Assembly: GCF_036250755.1 (NCBI RefSeq)
Contig: NZ_CP109583.1
Coordinates: 2,976,001 to 3,040,000 of the forward strand
Direction: 5' to 3'
Origin: Streptomyces uncialis
GTDB lineage: Bacteria > Actinomycetota > Actinomycetes > Streptomycetales > Streptomycetaceae
Length of the DNA: 64,000 nucleotides
Under the pieces are notes generated by a model. That model saw nothing but the letters and a program-made list of their open reading frames with translations. It was not told the DNA's origin and ran no database searches. This document shows positions 9,137 to 18,780 of this stretch, piece by piece. The position numbers and the translations under genes were made by a program. Position 1 is the first letter of the stretch. The number at the start of each line of letters is the position of its first letter.

Positions 9137-9334
9137 GTTTCCACCTTCGCAGGGAACGCAGGAGGGAAGCCGCGCGTCCGGCTGCGGGCTCCACGTCAAG
9201 CTTCGAAGGTATCGGCGCGCGCGCCGCGTCGGTCACGGCGCACAGGGACCCGTCCGCGTGTCACACGTCCGGACCCGTAGGAGGGCTCCCCGGCGGACCG
9301 GGGCGGGACCGGGAAGGACGCGGTCCAGGACGGG

Positions 9335-9727
9335 TCAGGCCCAGTCGCCGCCGCGCATCGCCGGGTCGCAGAGCTCGACCACGACCTCGCCCGCCGTGAC
9401 ATCGGTGTCCGCCTCGGCCGTGTAGCGGACGCGCGCCCCGATCCACACCAGATGCGGTTCGGCGCCGACGACCCGGCAGCGGTACAGGAATCCCTCGGGG
9501 AACCTGATGAGCGACTCGTTGCGGGCGAGCCGGGTGTACCGGTGCACGACGGAGGAACGGACGACGACCCCCTCGCCGGTGCTGCGCTCGTTCTCCAGGT
9601 CGCTGGAGGCGCAGACCGGGCAGAGCAGCCGCCGGAAGGACGGCGTACCGCACCAGCGGCAGCGCTGATAGGTGAGACCGACGTCCTCGCGGGTGACTGT
9701 CGCGGTGTCGGTTCCGGGCTGGGACAT
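9335..9727 (-). CDS. Zn-ribbon / OB-fold (DUF35-type) acyl-CoA-associated protein
   Basis: About 130 residues from ATG 9727, which follows AGGGGG at good spacing. A rubredoxin-like zinc ribbon has four Cys at about residues 23, 26, 36 and 39 (CRWCG, CPVC), followed by an OB-fold (EGVVVRSSVVHRYTR). Such proteins usually partner with thiolases, acyl-CoA dehydratases or ketosteroid-degrading thiolase complexes and are thought to bind acyl-CoA. No thiolase is adjacent here. Its promoter carries the same paired 13-bp palindromes as the tetR/etfB promoter (9790-9824), so it is probably a member of the TetR regulon next door. Confidence 0.8.
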   Translation of the reverse strand: MSQPGTDTATVTREDVGLTYQRCRWCGTPSFRRLLCPVCASSDLENERSTGEGVVVRSSVVHRYTRLARNESLIRFPEGFLYRCRVVGAEPHLVWIGARVRYTAEADTDVTAGEVVVELCDPAMRGGDWA

Positions 9728-9789
9728 GAGGGACCCCCTGCGCTCGGCTCGGGTGCGCACCGGCTCGCGCCGACGCATCGGCACCATAT

Positions 9790-9824
9790 GACACTGAGTG
9801 CCGAAAGGCTAGGTACTGAGTGTC
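9790..9824. promoter_or_regulatory. Paired TetR-type operator upstream of the Zn-ribbon gene
   Basis: Two near-palindromic 13-mers, GACACTGAGTGCC (9790-9802) and GGTACTGAGTGTC (9812-9824), with centres 22 bp apart (two helical turns). Together they also form a larger inverted repeat. The same arrangement and spacing recurs at 10819-10853. Confidence 0.65.
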
Positions 9825-9923
9825 AGGATTTTCGGACACTCCGCCAAAAAGGCCCCTGACCTGCCCATTCGCCGCCACCCATGTCCCGCGCGCGCATCCC
9901 GTGACCCGTTCCCCGCCCCGGGT

Positions 9924-10787
9924 TCAGCCATCCTCCAGCGCCGACTCGATGCGCTGGACCACCCGCCACAGGGGCGCGTTCCGCTTGGCGACGACCACGA
10001 TCACGTCGTCCCCGTCGCCGCCTTCGCCCCCGGCGTCACCGTCACCGCGCCGGTCGCCGCCCGCCCCGGGACCCGTACCGCCCTCCGAGTCGCCGCCGTC
10101 CGCGCCGGTACGTTCGTCCGGGCGCGCCGCCGGGGCCGCGTCCGCCGGGTGGCCGTCCCACGACACCTGGCCGGACTCGGTCCACACCCGCAGGACGAGG
10201 TCCAGCGCGTGGTCCACCTCGGCGTCCGGATGCCCCTCGCCGCCCGAGCGCAGCCAGGTGCGCAGTCCGTTGTTGTGGGCGGCGACCACCGCCGCCGCGA
10301 TCATCTCCGCGCGCAGCGCCCCGTCCCGGGAGGTCCCGTACCGGCCGCGCAGATAGCTCGCGAGGGTCACCTCGTAGCGGCGGACCACGGACAGCTCGTA
10401 CGTCCGCAGCCCCGGCACCTCACGGGTGAGGCGGTAGCGCTGGACGGAGAACTCCGGGTTCGTCGCGTACAGCCGCAGCACGAGCCGGGCGGCGTCGCAG
10501 ACCCGGGCGACCGGGTCGCCGCCCGGGTGGTCCGCGAGGAAGGTCCGCATGTCGGCGAGGCACCGCTCATGGTCCGGGAAGACCGCGTCGTCCTTGGACG
10601 GGAAGTAGCGGAAGAAGGAGCGGCGGCCCACGCCCGCGCGCGCCACGATGTCGTCCACGGTCGTCTGCTCGAAGCCCCGCTCCATGAAGAGCTGAAAGGC
10701 GGCCTCGGCCAGCGCCTCCCGCATCGGGGTCTTCCCCTCACGGGTCGGCGCGGGGCCGGTCGTGGCGTCGTCTGCGTCTGCGGTCAT
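9924..10787 (-). CDS. TetR/AcrR-family transcriptional regulator
   Basis: About 287 residues from ATG 10787. A longer start at GTG 10823 would lie inside the operator and is less likely. The N-terminal HTH is typical: ALAEAAFQLFMERGFEQTTV, then DDIVARAGVGRRSFFRYFPS. The C-terminal ligand domain is divergent, and the last 60 residues carry an acidic Gly/Asp-rich insert (GGEGGDGDD). It is transcribed divergently from etfB, and both this promoter and that of the Zn-ribbon gene contain paired palindromes. The plausible reading is an autoregulated repressor of an electron-transfer/acyl-CoA cassette. The ligand could be an acyl-CoA, but nothing in the sequence proves this. Confidence 0.88.
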   Translation of the reverse strand: MTADADDATTGPAPTREGKTPMREALAEAAFQLFMERGFEQTTVDDIVARAGVGRRSFFRYFPSKDDAVFPDHERCLADMRTFLADHPGGDPVARVCDAARLVLRLYATNPEFSVQRYRLTREVPGLRTYELSVVRRYEVTLASYLRGRYGTSRDGALRAEMIAAAVVAAHNNGLRTWLRSGGEGHPDAEVDHALDLVLRVWTESGQVSWDGHPADAAPAARPDERTGADGGDSEGGTGPGAGGDRRGDGDAGGEGGDGDDVIVVVAKRNAPLWRVVQRIESALEDG

Positions 10788-10818
10788 GCCGGGAACGTAA
10801 CACCGCGACCCCCCATTT

Positions 10819-10853
10819 GGCACTAGGTACCTTTACAGAGGGTACTCAGTACC
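10819..10853. promoter_or_regulatory. Paired TetR-type operator in the tetR-etfB divergent promoter
   Basis: GGCACTAGGTACC (10819-10831) and the perfect palindrome GGTACTCAGTACC (10841-10853), centres 22 bp apart, exactly as at 9790-9824. The shared core is ACTnAGT or a close variant. It lies 31 bp from the tetR start and 40 bp from the etfB start. Confidence 0.7.
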
Positions 10854-10893
10854 ATACTGTCGAACGCATCCATCTCACCAGGAGGAGTTCGGT

Positions 10894-11679
10894 ATGACCC
10901 TGAAGATTGTCGTGTGTGTGAAGTATGTGCCGGATGCTTCGGGTGAGCGGGGGTTTTCGGGGGATTTGACGGTGGATCGTGTGGGTGTGGACGGTTTGTT
11001 GTCGGAGTTGGACGAGTATGCGGTGGAGCAGGCGTTGCGGGTTGCTGAGGCGTCGGGGGATGCGGAGGTGACGGTGGTGACGGTGGGTCCTGGGGATGCG
11101 CGGGATGCGGTGCGGAAGGCGTTGTCGATGGGGGCTGATCGTGGGGTGCATGTGGAGGACGGGGGTGTTGAGGGTTCGGATGTGATGGGGACGTCGTTGG
11201 TGCTGGCGGCGGCGGTGGGGAAGGCGGGGTTCGATCTGGTGGTGTGCGGGATGGCGTCGACGGATGGTGTGGCGGGGGTGGTTCCGGCGTTGCTGGCGGA
11301 GCGTCTGGGGGTGGCTCAGGTGTCGTTGCTGTCGGAGGTGTCCGTCCGGGACGGTGTGGTGCGGGGGCGTCGTGACGGGGATGCGGCGTCGGAGGTGCTG
11401 GAGGCGGGGTTGCCTGCGGTGGTGTCGGTGACGGATCAGTCGGGTGAGGCGCGGTATCCGTCGTTCAAGGGGATCATGGCGGCGAAGAAGAAGCCGGTGG
11501 AGTCGTGGGATCTGGATGATCTCGGGGTGGATGCGGGGTCGGTGGGTTCGGCGGGTGCGTGGACGGTGGTGGAGTCGGTGACGGAGCGTCCGGCGCGGGT
11601 GGCGGGGACGGTCGTGACCGACGAGGGTGACGGCGGGCTCCGGTTGGCGGAGTTCCTGGCGGGTCAGAAGTTCATCTGA
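10894..11679 (+). CDS. etfB: Electron transfer flavoprotein, beta subunit
   Basis: About 261 residues from ATG 10894, with AGGAGG upstream at 10880-10885. The sequence begins MTLKIVVCVKYVPDASGE and has the AMP-binding fold and VEQALRVAE region of ETF beta. With the alpha subunit it carries electrons from acyl-CoA and related dehydrogenases to the quinone pool. Base composition is striking: third positions are mostly G or T (GTG, GGT, TCG, TTG, GAT), quite unlike the C/G mixture of glgP and glgE on either side. This strand bias continues through etfA and suggests a different history or selection. Confidence 0.93.
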   Translation: MTLKIVVCVKYVPDASGERGFSGDLTVDRVGVDGLLSELDEYAVEQALRVAEASGDAEVTVVTVGPGDARDAVRKALSMGADRGVHVEDGGVEGSDVMGTSLVLAAAVGKAGFDLVVCGMASTDGVAGVVPALLAERLGVAQVSLLSEVSVRDGVVRGRRDGDAASEVLEAGLPAVVSVTDQSGEARYPSFKGIMAAKKKPVESWDLDDLGVDAGSVGSAGAWTVVESVTERPARVAGTVVTDEGDGGLRLAEFLAGQKFI

Positions 11680-11780
11680 CGGGCCCCCTTCCCGGAGGGG
11701 CCGGGGCCGGGGCCGGTGCGGGTGGTGTTCTCCCTGTGCGGGCGGCCGGGTGCGGGTTTCCCCTTTCGTTCTCTTCGGTC

Positions 11781-11793
11781 TTCGTTCTCTTCG
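11781..11793 (+). repeat. Second copy of a 13-bp direct repeat in the etfB-etfA gap
   Basis: TTCGTTCTCTTCG occurs at 11765-11777 and again at 11781-11793, in an unusually T/C-rich 100-bp stretch of the 186-bp etfB-etfA gap. The change from the G/T-rich coding strand to a pyrimidine-rich one is abrupt. No function is assigned. Confidence 0.5.
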
Positions 11794-11865
11794 TTCGTTC
11801 TGCGTTGTTCTTGGTTCGTTGTCGGGTGCCGGTGTGGCCGGCTGTTGTGGGATTGGGTGGTTGTG

Positions 11866-12824
11866 GTGGCGCAGGTTCTGGTTTTTGTGGATCAGGTGGA
11901 CGGTGTGGTGCGGAAGCCGTCGTTGGAGTTGCTGGCGGTGGCGCGGCGGTTGGGTGAGCCGGTGGCTGTGGTGGTGGGTGCGGGTGCGGGTGGTGCGGCG
12001 GGTGTGCTGGGTGGTCATGGTGCGGTGAGGGTGCTGGTGTCGGAGGCTTCGGAGTTCGCGGAGTTGTTGGTGGTGCCGAAGGTGGATGCGTTGGAGGCGG
12101 CGGTGGGGGTGGTGTCGCCGGTGGCGGTGCTGTTGCCGTCGTCGGGGGAGAACAAGGAGGTCGCGGCGCGGTTGGCGGTGCGGCTGGGTTCGGGTGTGCT
12201 GGTGGATGCGGTGGATGTGGTGGCGGGGGAGGGGGTCCGGTGGTGGTGCAGTCGGTGTTCGCGGCGGGGTTCTCGGTGCGGTCGCGGGTGTCGCGGGGGG
12301 TGCCGGTGGTGACGGTGAAGCCGAATGCGGCGGCGGTGGAGGAGGTTGCTGCGGCGGGTGCGGTGGAGGAGTTGGCGGTGGTGTTCGGTGGGGGTCCGGC
12401 GGCGCGGGTGGTGTCGCGGGAGGCGCGGGCGGTGTCGGGGCGTCCGGAGCTGACGGAGGCTGCTGTGGTGGTGTCGGGTGGTCGTGGTGTGGGGGGTGCG
12501 GAGGGCTTCGGGGTGGTGGAGGCTCTGGCGGATGCGCTGGGTGGTGCGGTGGGGGCGTCGCGGGCGGCGGTGGACGCGGGCTGGTATCCGCATGCGGGTC
12601 AGGTGGGTCAGACGGGGAAGAGTGTGTCGCCGCAGTTGTATGTGGCGAACGGGATCTCGGGGGCGATCCAGCACCGGGCGGGGATGCAGACGTCGAAGAC
12701 GATCGTGGCGGTGAACAAGGACGCGGAGGCGCCGATCTTCGATCTGGTGGACTTCGGTGTGGTGGGTGACCTGTTCAAGGTCCTGCCCCAGCTGACCGAC
12801 GAGATCAACCACCGCAAGAACTGA
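11866..12824 (+). pseudogene. etfA: Electron transfer flavoprotein alpha subunit, broken by a one-base frameshift
   Basis: The first half is read from GTG 11866 (AQVLVFVDQVDGVVRKPSLE) to about 12235. The second half is in the frame of 12240 ([17 protein letters not shown]) and ends at 12824 with the FAD-binding C-terminus ([48 protein letters not shown]). Together they make a normal-length ETF alpha. The join is the run of five G at 12231-12235: with six G the protein would read [14 protein letters not shown] without a break. So one G is missing. This could be a sequencing error in a homopolymer, a true inactivating mutation, or a -1 slippage site. Everything else about the gene looks intact and constrained. 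It shares the G/T-rich codon bias of etfB. Confidence 0.85.
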
Positions 12825-13189
12825 CCCACGACCCGAACAACCCGGCCCGACCCGAACGGCCCGGACCGCCCGGACGACCCGACCGGTCCGGCCGGCCCTG
12901 GCCGATCCGGCTGCCGGTCACCCACGGCCCCCGCGACCCCCACCGGTCACGGGGGCCCGGCCATGCCCCGGAACCGACCCCGGGGACACAGGGAACGATC
13001 CAGGCGACACAGGGAACGACCCCCGGGACAGAGGGGACGGCCGCAGGACAGGCCGAACGAGTGAACTGCGTGAACGCGGACTGAGGCTGTCATGCCCGCG
13101 CGCGGCCCGTCGGCCTTCCCGCGATACAAAGGGGGCAAAAGCCGCATAAAGTCGAGCCACCCGCCTCGCAGAGCCCCCAAGGTGATGCC
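12825..13189. other. Intergenic region between etfA and glgE
   Basis: 365 bp. The first 130 bp are C-rich on the + strand with many short CCGG-type inverted repeats that may end the etf transcript. A 14-bp direct repeat GACACAGGGAACGA occurs at 12985-12998 and 13006-13019. The A+T-richer stretch near 13120-13155 (ATACAAAG, ATAAAG) probably holds the glgE promoter. No gene is seen. Confidence 0.4.
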
Positions 13190-15205
13190 GTGAACTCGCC
13201 GATTGGCCGTATTCCCGTACTGGATCTCCACCCGCTCGTCGATCACGGGCGCAGGCCCGCCAAGGCGGTGGTGGATGAATCCTTCCAGGTCAGCGCCACC
13301 GTGTTCCGCGAGGGTCATGACGCCGTGTCGGCCGCGGTCGTCCTCACCGACCCGGACGGCCGGGCCGCGCCACCGGCTCCGATGCGCGAGCTCGCCCCGG
13401 GCACCGACCGCTGGGGCGCGACCGTCACCCCCACGGTCGAGGGACGCTGGACGTTCACCGTCGAGGCGTGGGGCGATCCGCTCGCGACCTGGCACACCCA
13501 CGCCGGGATCAAGATCCCGGCCGGGATCGACACCGAACTCGTGCTGGAGGAAGGGGCCCTGCTCCACGAGCGGGCCGCCGCCGGGGTGCCCAAGCGCAAG
13601 GGCCGCCGAGAGACCGTGCTCGCCGCGGTGGACGCGCTGCGGGACACCGCGCGGCCGCCCGCCGCCCGGCTCGCCGCCGCCCGTGACACGGGGGTCACGG
13701 AGGTGCTGGACCGGTATCCGCTGCGGGACCTGCTCACCGTGTCACGGCCCGCGCCGCTGCTCGTGGAGCGCGGACGCGCGCTGTTCGGGTCCTGGTACGA
13801 GTTCTTCCCGCGTTCCGAGGGGGCCAGGGTCGTCCCCGGGAAGCGGCCGGTCCCCGGGACCCTGCGGACCGCCGCCGAGCGGCTGCCCGCGATCGCCGCG
13901 ATGGGCTTCGACGTGGTGTACCTGCCGCCGGTCCATCCGATCGGGACCACCTTCCGCAAGGGGCCCGACAACTCCCTGACCGCCGGGCCGGACGACCCCG
14001 GGGTGCCCTGGGCGATCGGCTCGCCGGAGGGCGGCCACGACGCGATCCACCCGGAGCTCGGGACCCTCGCCGACTTCGACGACTTCGTCCGCAGGGCCCG
14101 TGACCTGCGCCTGGAGATCGCGCTGGACTTCGCGCTCCAGTGCTCCCCCGACCATCCGTGGGTGACCAAGCACCCGGACTGGTTCCACCACCGGCCCGAC
14201 GGCACGATCGCCTACGCGGAGAACCCGCCGAAGAAGTACCAGGACATCTACCCGATCGCGTTCGACAAGGACATGGACGGCCTGGTCCGGGAGACCGTGC
14301 GGGTGCTGCGGTTCTGGATGGCGCGGGGGGTGCGGATCTTCCGGGTCGACAATCCGCACACCAAGCCCGTGGTCTTCTGGGAGCGGGTCATCGCCAAGGT
14401 GAACGCGTCCGATCCGGACGTCGTCTTCCTGGCCGAGGCGTTCACACGCCCGGCCATGATGCGTACGCTGGCCGAGATCGGGTTCCAGCAGTCGTACACG
14501 TACTTCACCTGGCGCAACACCAAGCGGGAGCTGACGGAGTACCTGACCGAGCTGACGGGTAGGTCGGCGGCGGTGATGCGGCCCAACTTCTTCGTCAACA
14601 CCCCCGACATCCTGCCCGCCTACCTCCAGCGCGGCGGTCGTCCCGCGTTCGAGGCGCGGGCCGTCCTCGCGGCCACGCTGTCGCCGTCCTGGGGTGTGTA
14701 CAGCGGCTACGAGCTGTGCGAGAACACGCCCCTGCGGGAGGGCGGCGAGGAGTACCGGAACTCCGAGAAGTACGCGCTGCGGCCCCGCGACTGGGAGGCG
14801 GCCGAGCGCGCGGGGCGCAGCATCGCCCCGCTGATCACCGCGCTGAACCGGATCAGGCGGCGCAGTCCCGCGCTCCAGCAGCTGCGGGACCTGCACTTCC
14901 ACCACACCGACAAGGAGGAGGTGATCGCCTACTCGAAGAGCGCCGGGGGGCCCGCCGGATCGAACACGGTTCTGGTGATCGTGAACCTCGATCCGCACCA
15001 TACCCAGGAGACCACGGTGTCGTTGGACATGCCGCTACTCGGACTCGGCCGGCACGAGTCCGTACCGGTGCGCGACGAGCTCACCGGCGAGACCTACAAC
15101 TGGGGCAGGACCAATTATGTGCGCCTCGAACCGGGCCGCGCCCCCGCGCACATCCTCACCGTCCTGCGACCGTCCTCACCGATCGGAGGGTCACCCACAC
15201 CATGA
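13190..15205 (+). CDS. glgE: Alpha-1,4-glucan:maltose-1-phosphate maltosyltransferase
   Basis: Transfers maltose from alpha-maltose-1-phosphate onto alpha-1,4-glucan, the polymerising step of the GlgE pathway. 671 residues from GTG 13190. The GH13_3 barrel shows the nucleophile Asp near residue 387 ([14 protein letters not shown]) and the acid Glu near 416 ([11 protein letters not shown]). The N-terminal beta domain begins after [22 protein letters not shown]. Its TGA overlaps the ATG of treS by 4 bp (ATGA at 15202-15205), so the two are translationally coupled and the cluster glgE-treS-pep2-glgB is an operon. Confidence 0.96.
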   Translation: MNSPIGRIPVLDLHPLVDHGRRPAKAVVDESFQVSATVFREGHDAVSAAVVLTDPDGRAAPPAPMRELAPGTDRWGATVTPTVEGRWTFTVEAWGDPLATWHTHAGIKIPAGIDTELVLEEGALLHERAAAGVPKRKGRRETVLAAVDALRDTARPPAARLAAARDTGVTEVLDRYPLRDLLTVSRPAPLLVERGRALFGSWYEFFPRSEGARVVPGKRPVPGTLRTAAERLPAIAAMGFDVVYLPPVHPIGTTFRKGPDNSLTAGPDDPGVPWAIGSPEGGHDAIHPELGTLADFDDFVRRARDLRLEIALDFALQCSPDHPWVTKHPDWFHHRPDGTIAYAENPPKKYQDIYPIAFDKDMDGLVRETVRVLRFWMARGVRIFRVDNPHTKPVVFWERVIAKVNASDPDVVFLAEAFTRPAMMRTLAEIGFQQSYTYFTWRNTKRELTEYLTELTGRSAAVMRPNFFVNTPDILPAYLQRGGRPAFEARAVLAATLSPSWGVYSGYELCENTPLREGGEEYRNSEKYALRPRDWEAAERAGRSIAPLITALNRIRRRSPALQQLRDLHFHHTDKEEVIAYSKSAGGPAGSNTVLVIVNLDPHHTQETTVSLDMPLLGLGRHESVPVRDELTGETYNWGRTNYVRLEPGRAPAHILTVLRPSSPIGGSPTP

Positions 15206-16989
15206 TCGTCAACGAACCCGTCCCCGACACGTTCGAGGACACCCCGGCCAAGGACCGCGATCCGCAGTGGTTCAAACGGGCCGTCTTCTACGAGGTCCTC
15301 GTCCGCTCGTTCCAGGACAGCAACGGCGACGGCGTCGGTGATCTGAGGGGCCTCACCGCCCGGCTGGACTATCTCCAGTGGCTGGGCGTCGACTGTCTGT
15401 GGCTGCCGCCGTTCTTCAAGTCCCCGCTGCGGGACGGTGGTTACGACGTGTCGGACTACACGGCGGTCCTGCCCGAGTTCGGTGACCTGGCGGACTTCGT
15501 GGAGTTCGTGGACGCCGCCCATCAGCGGGGCATGCGCGTGATCATCGACTTCGTGATGAACCACACCAGCGATCAGCATCCGTGGTTCCAGGAGTCCCGC
15601 GCCGATCCCGACGGGCCGTACGGCGACTACTACGTCTGGGCGGACGACGACAAGCAGTACCAGGACGCGCGGATCATCTTCGTCGACACGGAGGCGTCCA
15701 ACTGGACGTTCGACCCGGTGCGCAAGCAGTACTACTGGCACCGGTTCTTCTCCCATCAGCCGGACCTGAACTTCGACAACCCGGCCGTGCAGGAGGAGAT
15801 CGTCGCCGCGCTGAAGTTCTGGCTGGACCTCGGCATCGACGGCTTCCGGCTCGACGCGGTCCCCTATCTGTACGTGGAGGAGGGCACCAACTGCGAGAAC
15901 CTGCCCGCCACCCACGAGATGCTGCGCCGGGTCCGCGCGGAGATCGACACCCACTACCCGGACACGGTGCTCCTCGCGGAGGCCAACCAGTGGCCGGAGG
16001 ACGTGGTCGACTACTTCGGGGATTACACCAAGGGCGGTGACGAGTGCCATATGGCGTTCCACTTCCCGGTGATGCCCCGGATCTTCATGGCGGTGCGGCG
16101 TGAGTCCCGCTACCCGGTCTCCGAGATCCTGTCGAAGACCCCGGCGATCCCCGACGGCTGCCAGTGGGGCATCTTCCTGCGCAACCACGACGAGCTGACG
16201 CTGGAGATGGTCACCGACGAGGAACGCGACTACATGTACGCGGAGTACGCCAAGGACCCGCGGATGCGGGCCAACATCGGCATCCGCCGCCGACTGGCGC
16301 CGCTGCTCGACAACGACCGCAACCAGATCGAGCTGTTCACCGCCCTGCTGCTGTCCCTGCCCGGCTCGCCGATCCTCTACTACGGCGACGAGATCGGGAT
16401 GGGCGACAACATCTGGCTCGGCGACCGCGACGCCGTGCGCACGCCCATGCAGTGGACCCCCGACCGGAACGCGGGCTTCTCGTCCTGCGACCCGGGGCGG
16501 CTGTATCTGCCGACCATCATGGACCCGGTCTACGGCTACCAGGTCGCCAATGTCGAGGCGTCGATGTCGTCCCCGTCGTCGCTGCTGCACTGGACCCGCC
16601 GGATGATCGAGATCCGCAAGCAGAACCCGGCCTTCGGCACCGGCTCGTACACGGAACTCCAGTCGTCCAACCCGGCGGTCCTCGCGTTCCTGCGGGAGGC
16701 GCCCGCGCGGGACGACGGCGGCGACGACGACCTGGTGCTGTGCGTGCACAACTTCTCCCGCTTCGCCCAGCCCACGGAGCTGGACCTGCGGCAGTTCAAC
16801 GGGCGGCATCCGGTGGAGCTGATCGGCGGGGTGCGGTTCCCCGCGATCGGTGAGCTGCCGTATCTGCTGACCCTGGCCGGGCACGGCTTCTACTGGTTCC
16901 GGCTGCGCGAGGAGTCCCGTCCGGACGCCGCCACGACGGTCGTCGGCCGCGCCGGCGCCCTGCCCCCGTCCGGCGACCGGGACGGCTGA
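15202..16989 (+). CDS. treS: Trehalose synthase (maltose-trehalose isomerase)
   Basis: Interconverts trehalose and maltose and feeds maltose to the kinase Pep2. 595 residues from ATG 15202, chosen for the ATGA overlap with glgE and GGAGG at 15185-15189; the longer open frame upstream is the shadow of glgE. GH13_16 motifs: nucleophile Asp near residue 218 ([11 protein letters not shown]), acid Glu near 260 ([12 protein letters not shown]) and RNHDEL. The N-terminus [20 protein letters not shown] is diagnostic. No maltokinase is fused to it; the kinase is the separate next gene. Confidence 0.96.
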   Translation: MIVNEPVPDTFEDTPAKDRDPQWFKRAVFYEVLVRSFQDSNGDGVGDLRGLTARLDYLQWLGVDCLWLPPFFKSPLRDGGYDVSDYTAVLPEFGDLADFVEFVDAAHQRGMRVIIDFVMNHTSDQHPWFQESRADPDGPYGDYYVWADDDKQYQDARIIFVDTEASNWTFDPVRKQYYWHRFFSHQPDLNFDNPAVQEEIVAALKFWLDLGIDGFRLDAVPYLYVEEGTNCENLPATHEMLRRVRAEIDTHYPDTVLLAEANQWPEDVVDYFGDYTKGGDECHMAFHFPVMPRIFMAVRRESRYPVSEILSKTPAIPDGCQWGIFLRNHDELTLEMVTDEERDYMYAEYAKDPRMRANIGIRRRLAPLLDNDRNQIELFTALLLSLPGSPILYYGDEIGMGDNIWLGDRDAVRTPMQWTPDRNAGFSSCDPGRLYLPTIMDPVYGYQVANVEASMSSPSSLLHWTRRMIEIRKQNPAFGTGSYTELQSSNPAVLAFLREAPARDDGGDDDLVLCVHNFSRFAQPTELDLRQFNGRHPVELIGGVRFPAIGELPYLLTLAGHGFYWFRLREESRPDAATTVVGRAGALPPSGDRDG

Positions 16990-17236
16990 GCCGGACCGGT
17001 CCGGCCGCCCGGTCGGGTCGGCCCGCATGGCCAGCCTGGCCCGCCTGGCCCGACCGGCCGGAGCGACCTGCCCGGTCGGCCCGGTCGGTCCGGTCGGCCG
17101 GGCGCACGGAGGTTCCCGGGGCGCGCCCGCCCCGGGGGCGCCGACCCGGCGGGCGCTCCCCGGCGCGGACCGGCGGCCCCGGCACCATCCACCCACCCGA
17201 ACCGCACAAGGCGCCCCGCCAGAAAGGAGCGACGCC

Positions 17237-18676
17237 ATGCCGGAAGCCGTCACCCGGGACGGCCGGACGCCCGCCCGCTCCCAGGAACTGATCGCGTCCC
17301 TCGGCCCCCTGCTGCTGACCTGGCTGCCCCGGCAGCGGTGGTTCGCCGGGAAGGGGCGTCCGGTGAACGGTTTCACGGTGGTGTCGGCGACGGAACTGCT
17401 CCCGCCGGGCGCCGTCCCCCGGCTGCTGCATGTGCTGGTACGGGCCGAGCAGAGCTCCCCCACCGGACCCACCGCCGACTGCTACCAGCTGCTCGTCGGG
17501 GTCCGGCGCACCCTGCCGCCGTCGCTCGCGCCCGCCCTCATCGGCCGCCCCGAACGCGGTCCGCTGCGCGGCGCCACCGTGTACGACGCGCTGTACGACC
17601 CGCGGCTGGCCGATGTCCTCCTCGAAGCGCTGCGGATGCGCGCCCGGGTCGGGGAACTGCGCTTCGAGCGGACCGGGGCCACCGAGATCCCGTCCGGTCT
17701 CGTCCCCCGGGTGCTCGGAGCCGAACAGTCGAACTCCTCACTGGTGTACGGAGATACGTTCATCCTCAAACTCTTCCGCCGGATCGTCCCCGGTACCCAC
17801 CCCGACCTGGAGCTGCCGCTGGCCCTCGCCACCGAGGGCTGCCGACGGGTGCCGCCGCCCGCCGCCTGGTTCTGCGCGGACGTGGGCACCCGGGGGACGG
17901 CGGTCGACGAGGGCACGGCCTCCGCGCGACGGGAGGGGGCCCTGGTGCTGGGCGTGCTCCAACCGTTCCTCAAGAGCGCCGACGACGGCTGGGAACTGGC
18001 CCTCGACTCGCTCGCCCGGGGCGGCCCCTTCACCCCGCAGGCCCACGCGCTCGGCCGGGCCACCGCCGAGGTGCACGGCGCGCTCGCCCGCGCGCTGCCC
18101 CCGGTCAGCCTCGGCCGCGCCCAGATCGAGGCACTGTCCCGGAGCATGGCGAACCGTCTCGACACCACCGCCCGCGCGGTGCCCGCGCTGCGCCCGTACG
18201 CCGACGGGCTGCGCACCGCCTTCGAAGCGCTCGGCGAACTCGGTACGGGACAGCGGTCCTGGACCGCCCAGCGGGTGCACGGCGATCTGCACCTCGGGCA
18301 GTGTCTGCGGGCCCCGGACGGCGAGTGGTCCCTGATCGACTTCGAGGGGGAGCCCGCGCGCCCGCTCGCGGAACGCCGACTGCCGCAGCCCACGGTCCGC
18401 GATGTCGCGGGGATGCTGCGGTCCTTCGACTACGCGGCCCGGCAGTACCGCCCCTGGTCCCCCGACTGGGCCGACGACTGCCGGGCCGCCTACTGCACGG
18501 GGTACGCGGAGGTGTCCGGCCGTGACCCCCGCCATGAGCCGGTGCTGCTGCGCGCCTACGAGACCGACAAGGCGGTGTACGAGGTGCTGTACGAGGCACG
18601 GCACCGCCCCGACTGGCTCCCCGTCCCGCTCGCCGCCGTGGCCCGGCTCGCCACCCCCTCGCTCCCCCGCCCCTGA
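17237..18676 (+). CDS. pep2: Maltokinase
   Basis: Phosphorylates maltose to maltose-1-phosphate with ATP, providing the GlgE donor. 479 residues from ATG 17237, which follows AAAGGAG. The protein starts with the cap region ([17 protein letters not shown]), and the kinase-like C-lobe carries the Brenner motif HGDLHLGQ near residue 348 and LIDFEGEP. The 247-bp gap after treS is filled with GGTCGG/CCGGCC-type simple repeats that can fold. Still, the order treS-pep2-glgB argues for one transcription unit. Confidence 0.95.
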   Translation: MPEAVTRDGRTPARSQELIASLGPLLLTWLPRQRWFAGKGRPVNGFTVVSATELLPPGAVPRLLHVLVRAEQSSPTGPTADCYQLLVGVRRTLPPSLAPALIGRPERGPLRGATVYDALYDPRLADVLLEALRMRARVGELRFERTGATEIPSGLVPRVLGAEQSNSSLVYGDTFILKLFRRIVPGTHPDLELPLALATEGCRRVPPPAAWFCADVGTRGTAVDEGTASARREGALVLGVLQPFLKSADDGWELALDSLARGGPFTPQAHALGRATAEVHGALARALPPVSLGRAQIEALSRSMANRLDTTARAVPALRPYADGLRTAFEALGELGTGQRSWTAQRVHGDLHLGQCLRAPDGEWSLIDFEGEPARPLAERRLPQPTVRDVAGMLRSFDYAARQYRPWSPDWADDCRAAYCTGYAEVSGRDPRHEPVLLRAYETDKAVYEVLYEARHRPDWLPVPLAAVARLATPSLPRP

Positions 18677-18780
18677 CCGTCCCCTGTCCCCTGTGCCGTC
18701 CCTGGCCTTGTCCCGGTCCCCTGCCACCGTCCCGCAGTCCGAAGTCCATCGACCCGGCTCCGCCGAGGAGGCATTCCCCC

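Noticed and set aside
6878-9280. 800-codon open frame on the + strand opposite glgP
   Set aside because: A shadow of the G+C-rich codons of glgP; no ribosome site, no recognisable domain, and the composition is Arg/Pro/Val-rich.
12086-12769. 227-codon + strand frame across etfA
   Set aside because: Gly/Trp/Cys-rich translation of the third frame of etfA; it exists only because the gene is G/T-rich.
16990-17236. Possible extra coding sequence between treS and pep2
   Set aside because: The frame of pep2 is open here, but the sequence is GGTCGG/CCGGCC simple repeat, and ATG 17237 has a proper ribosome site.
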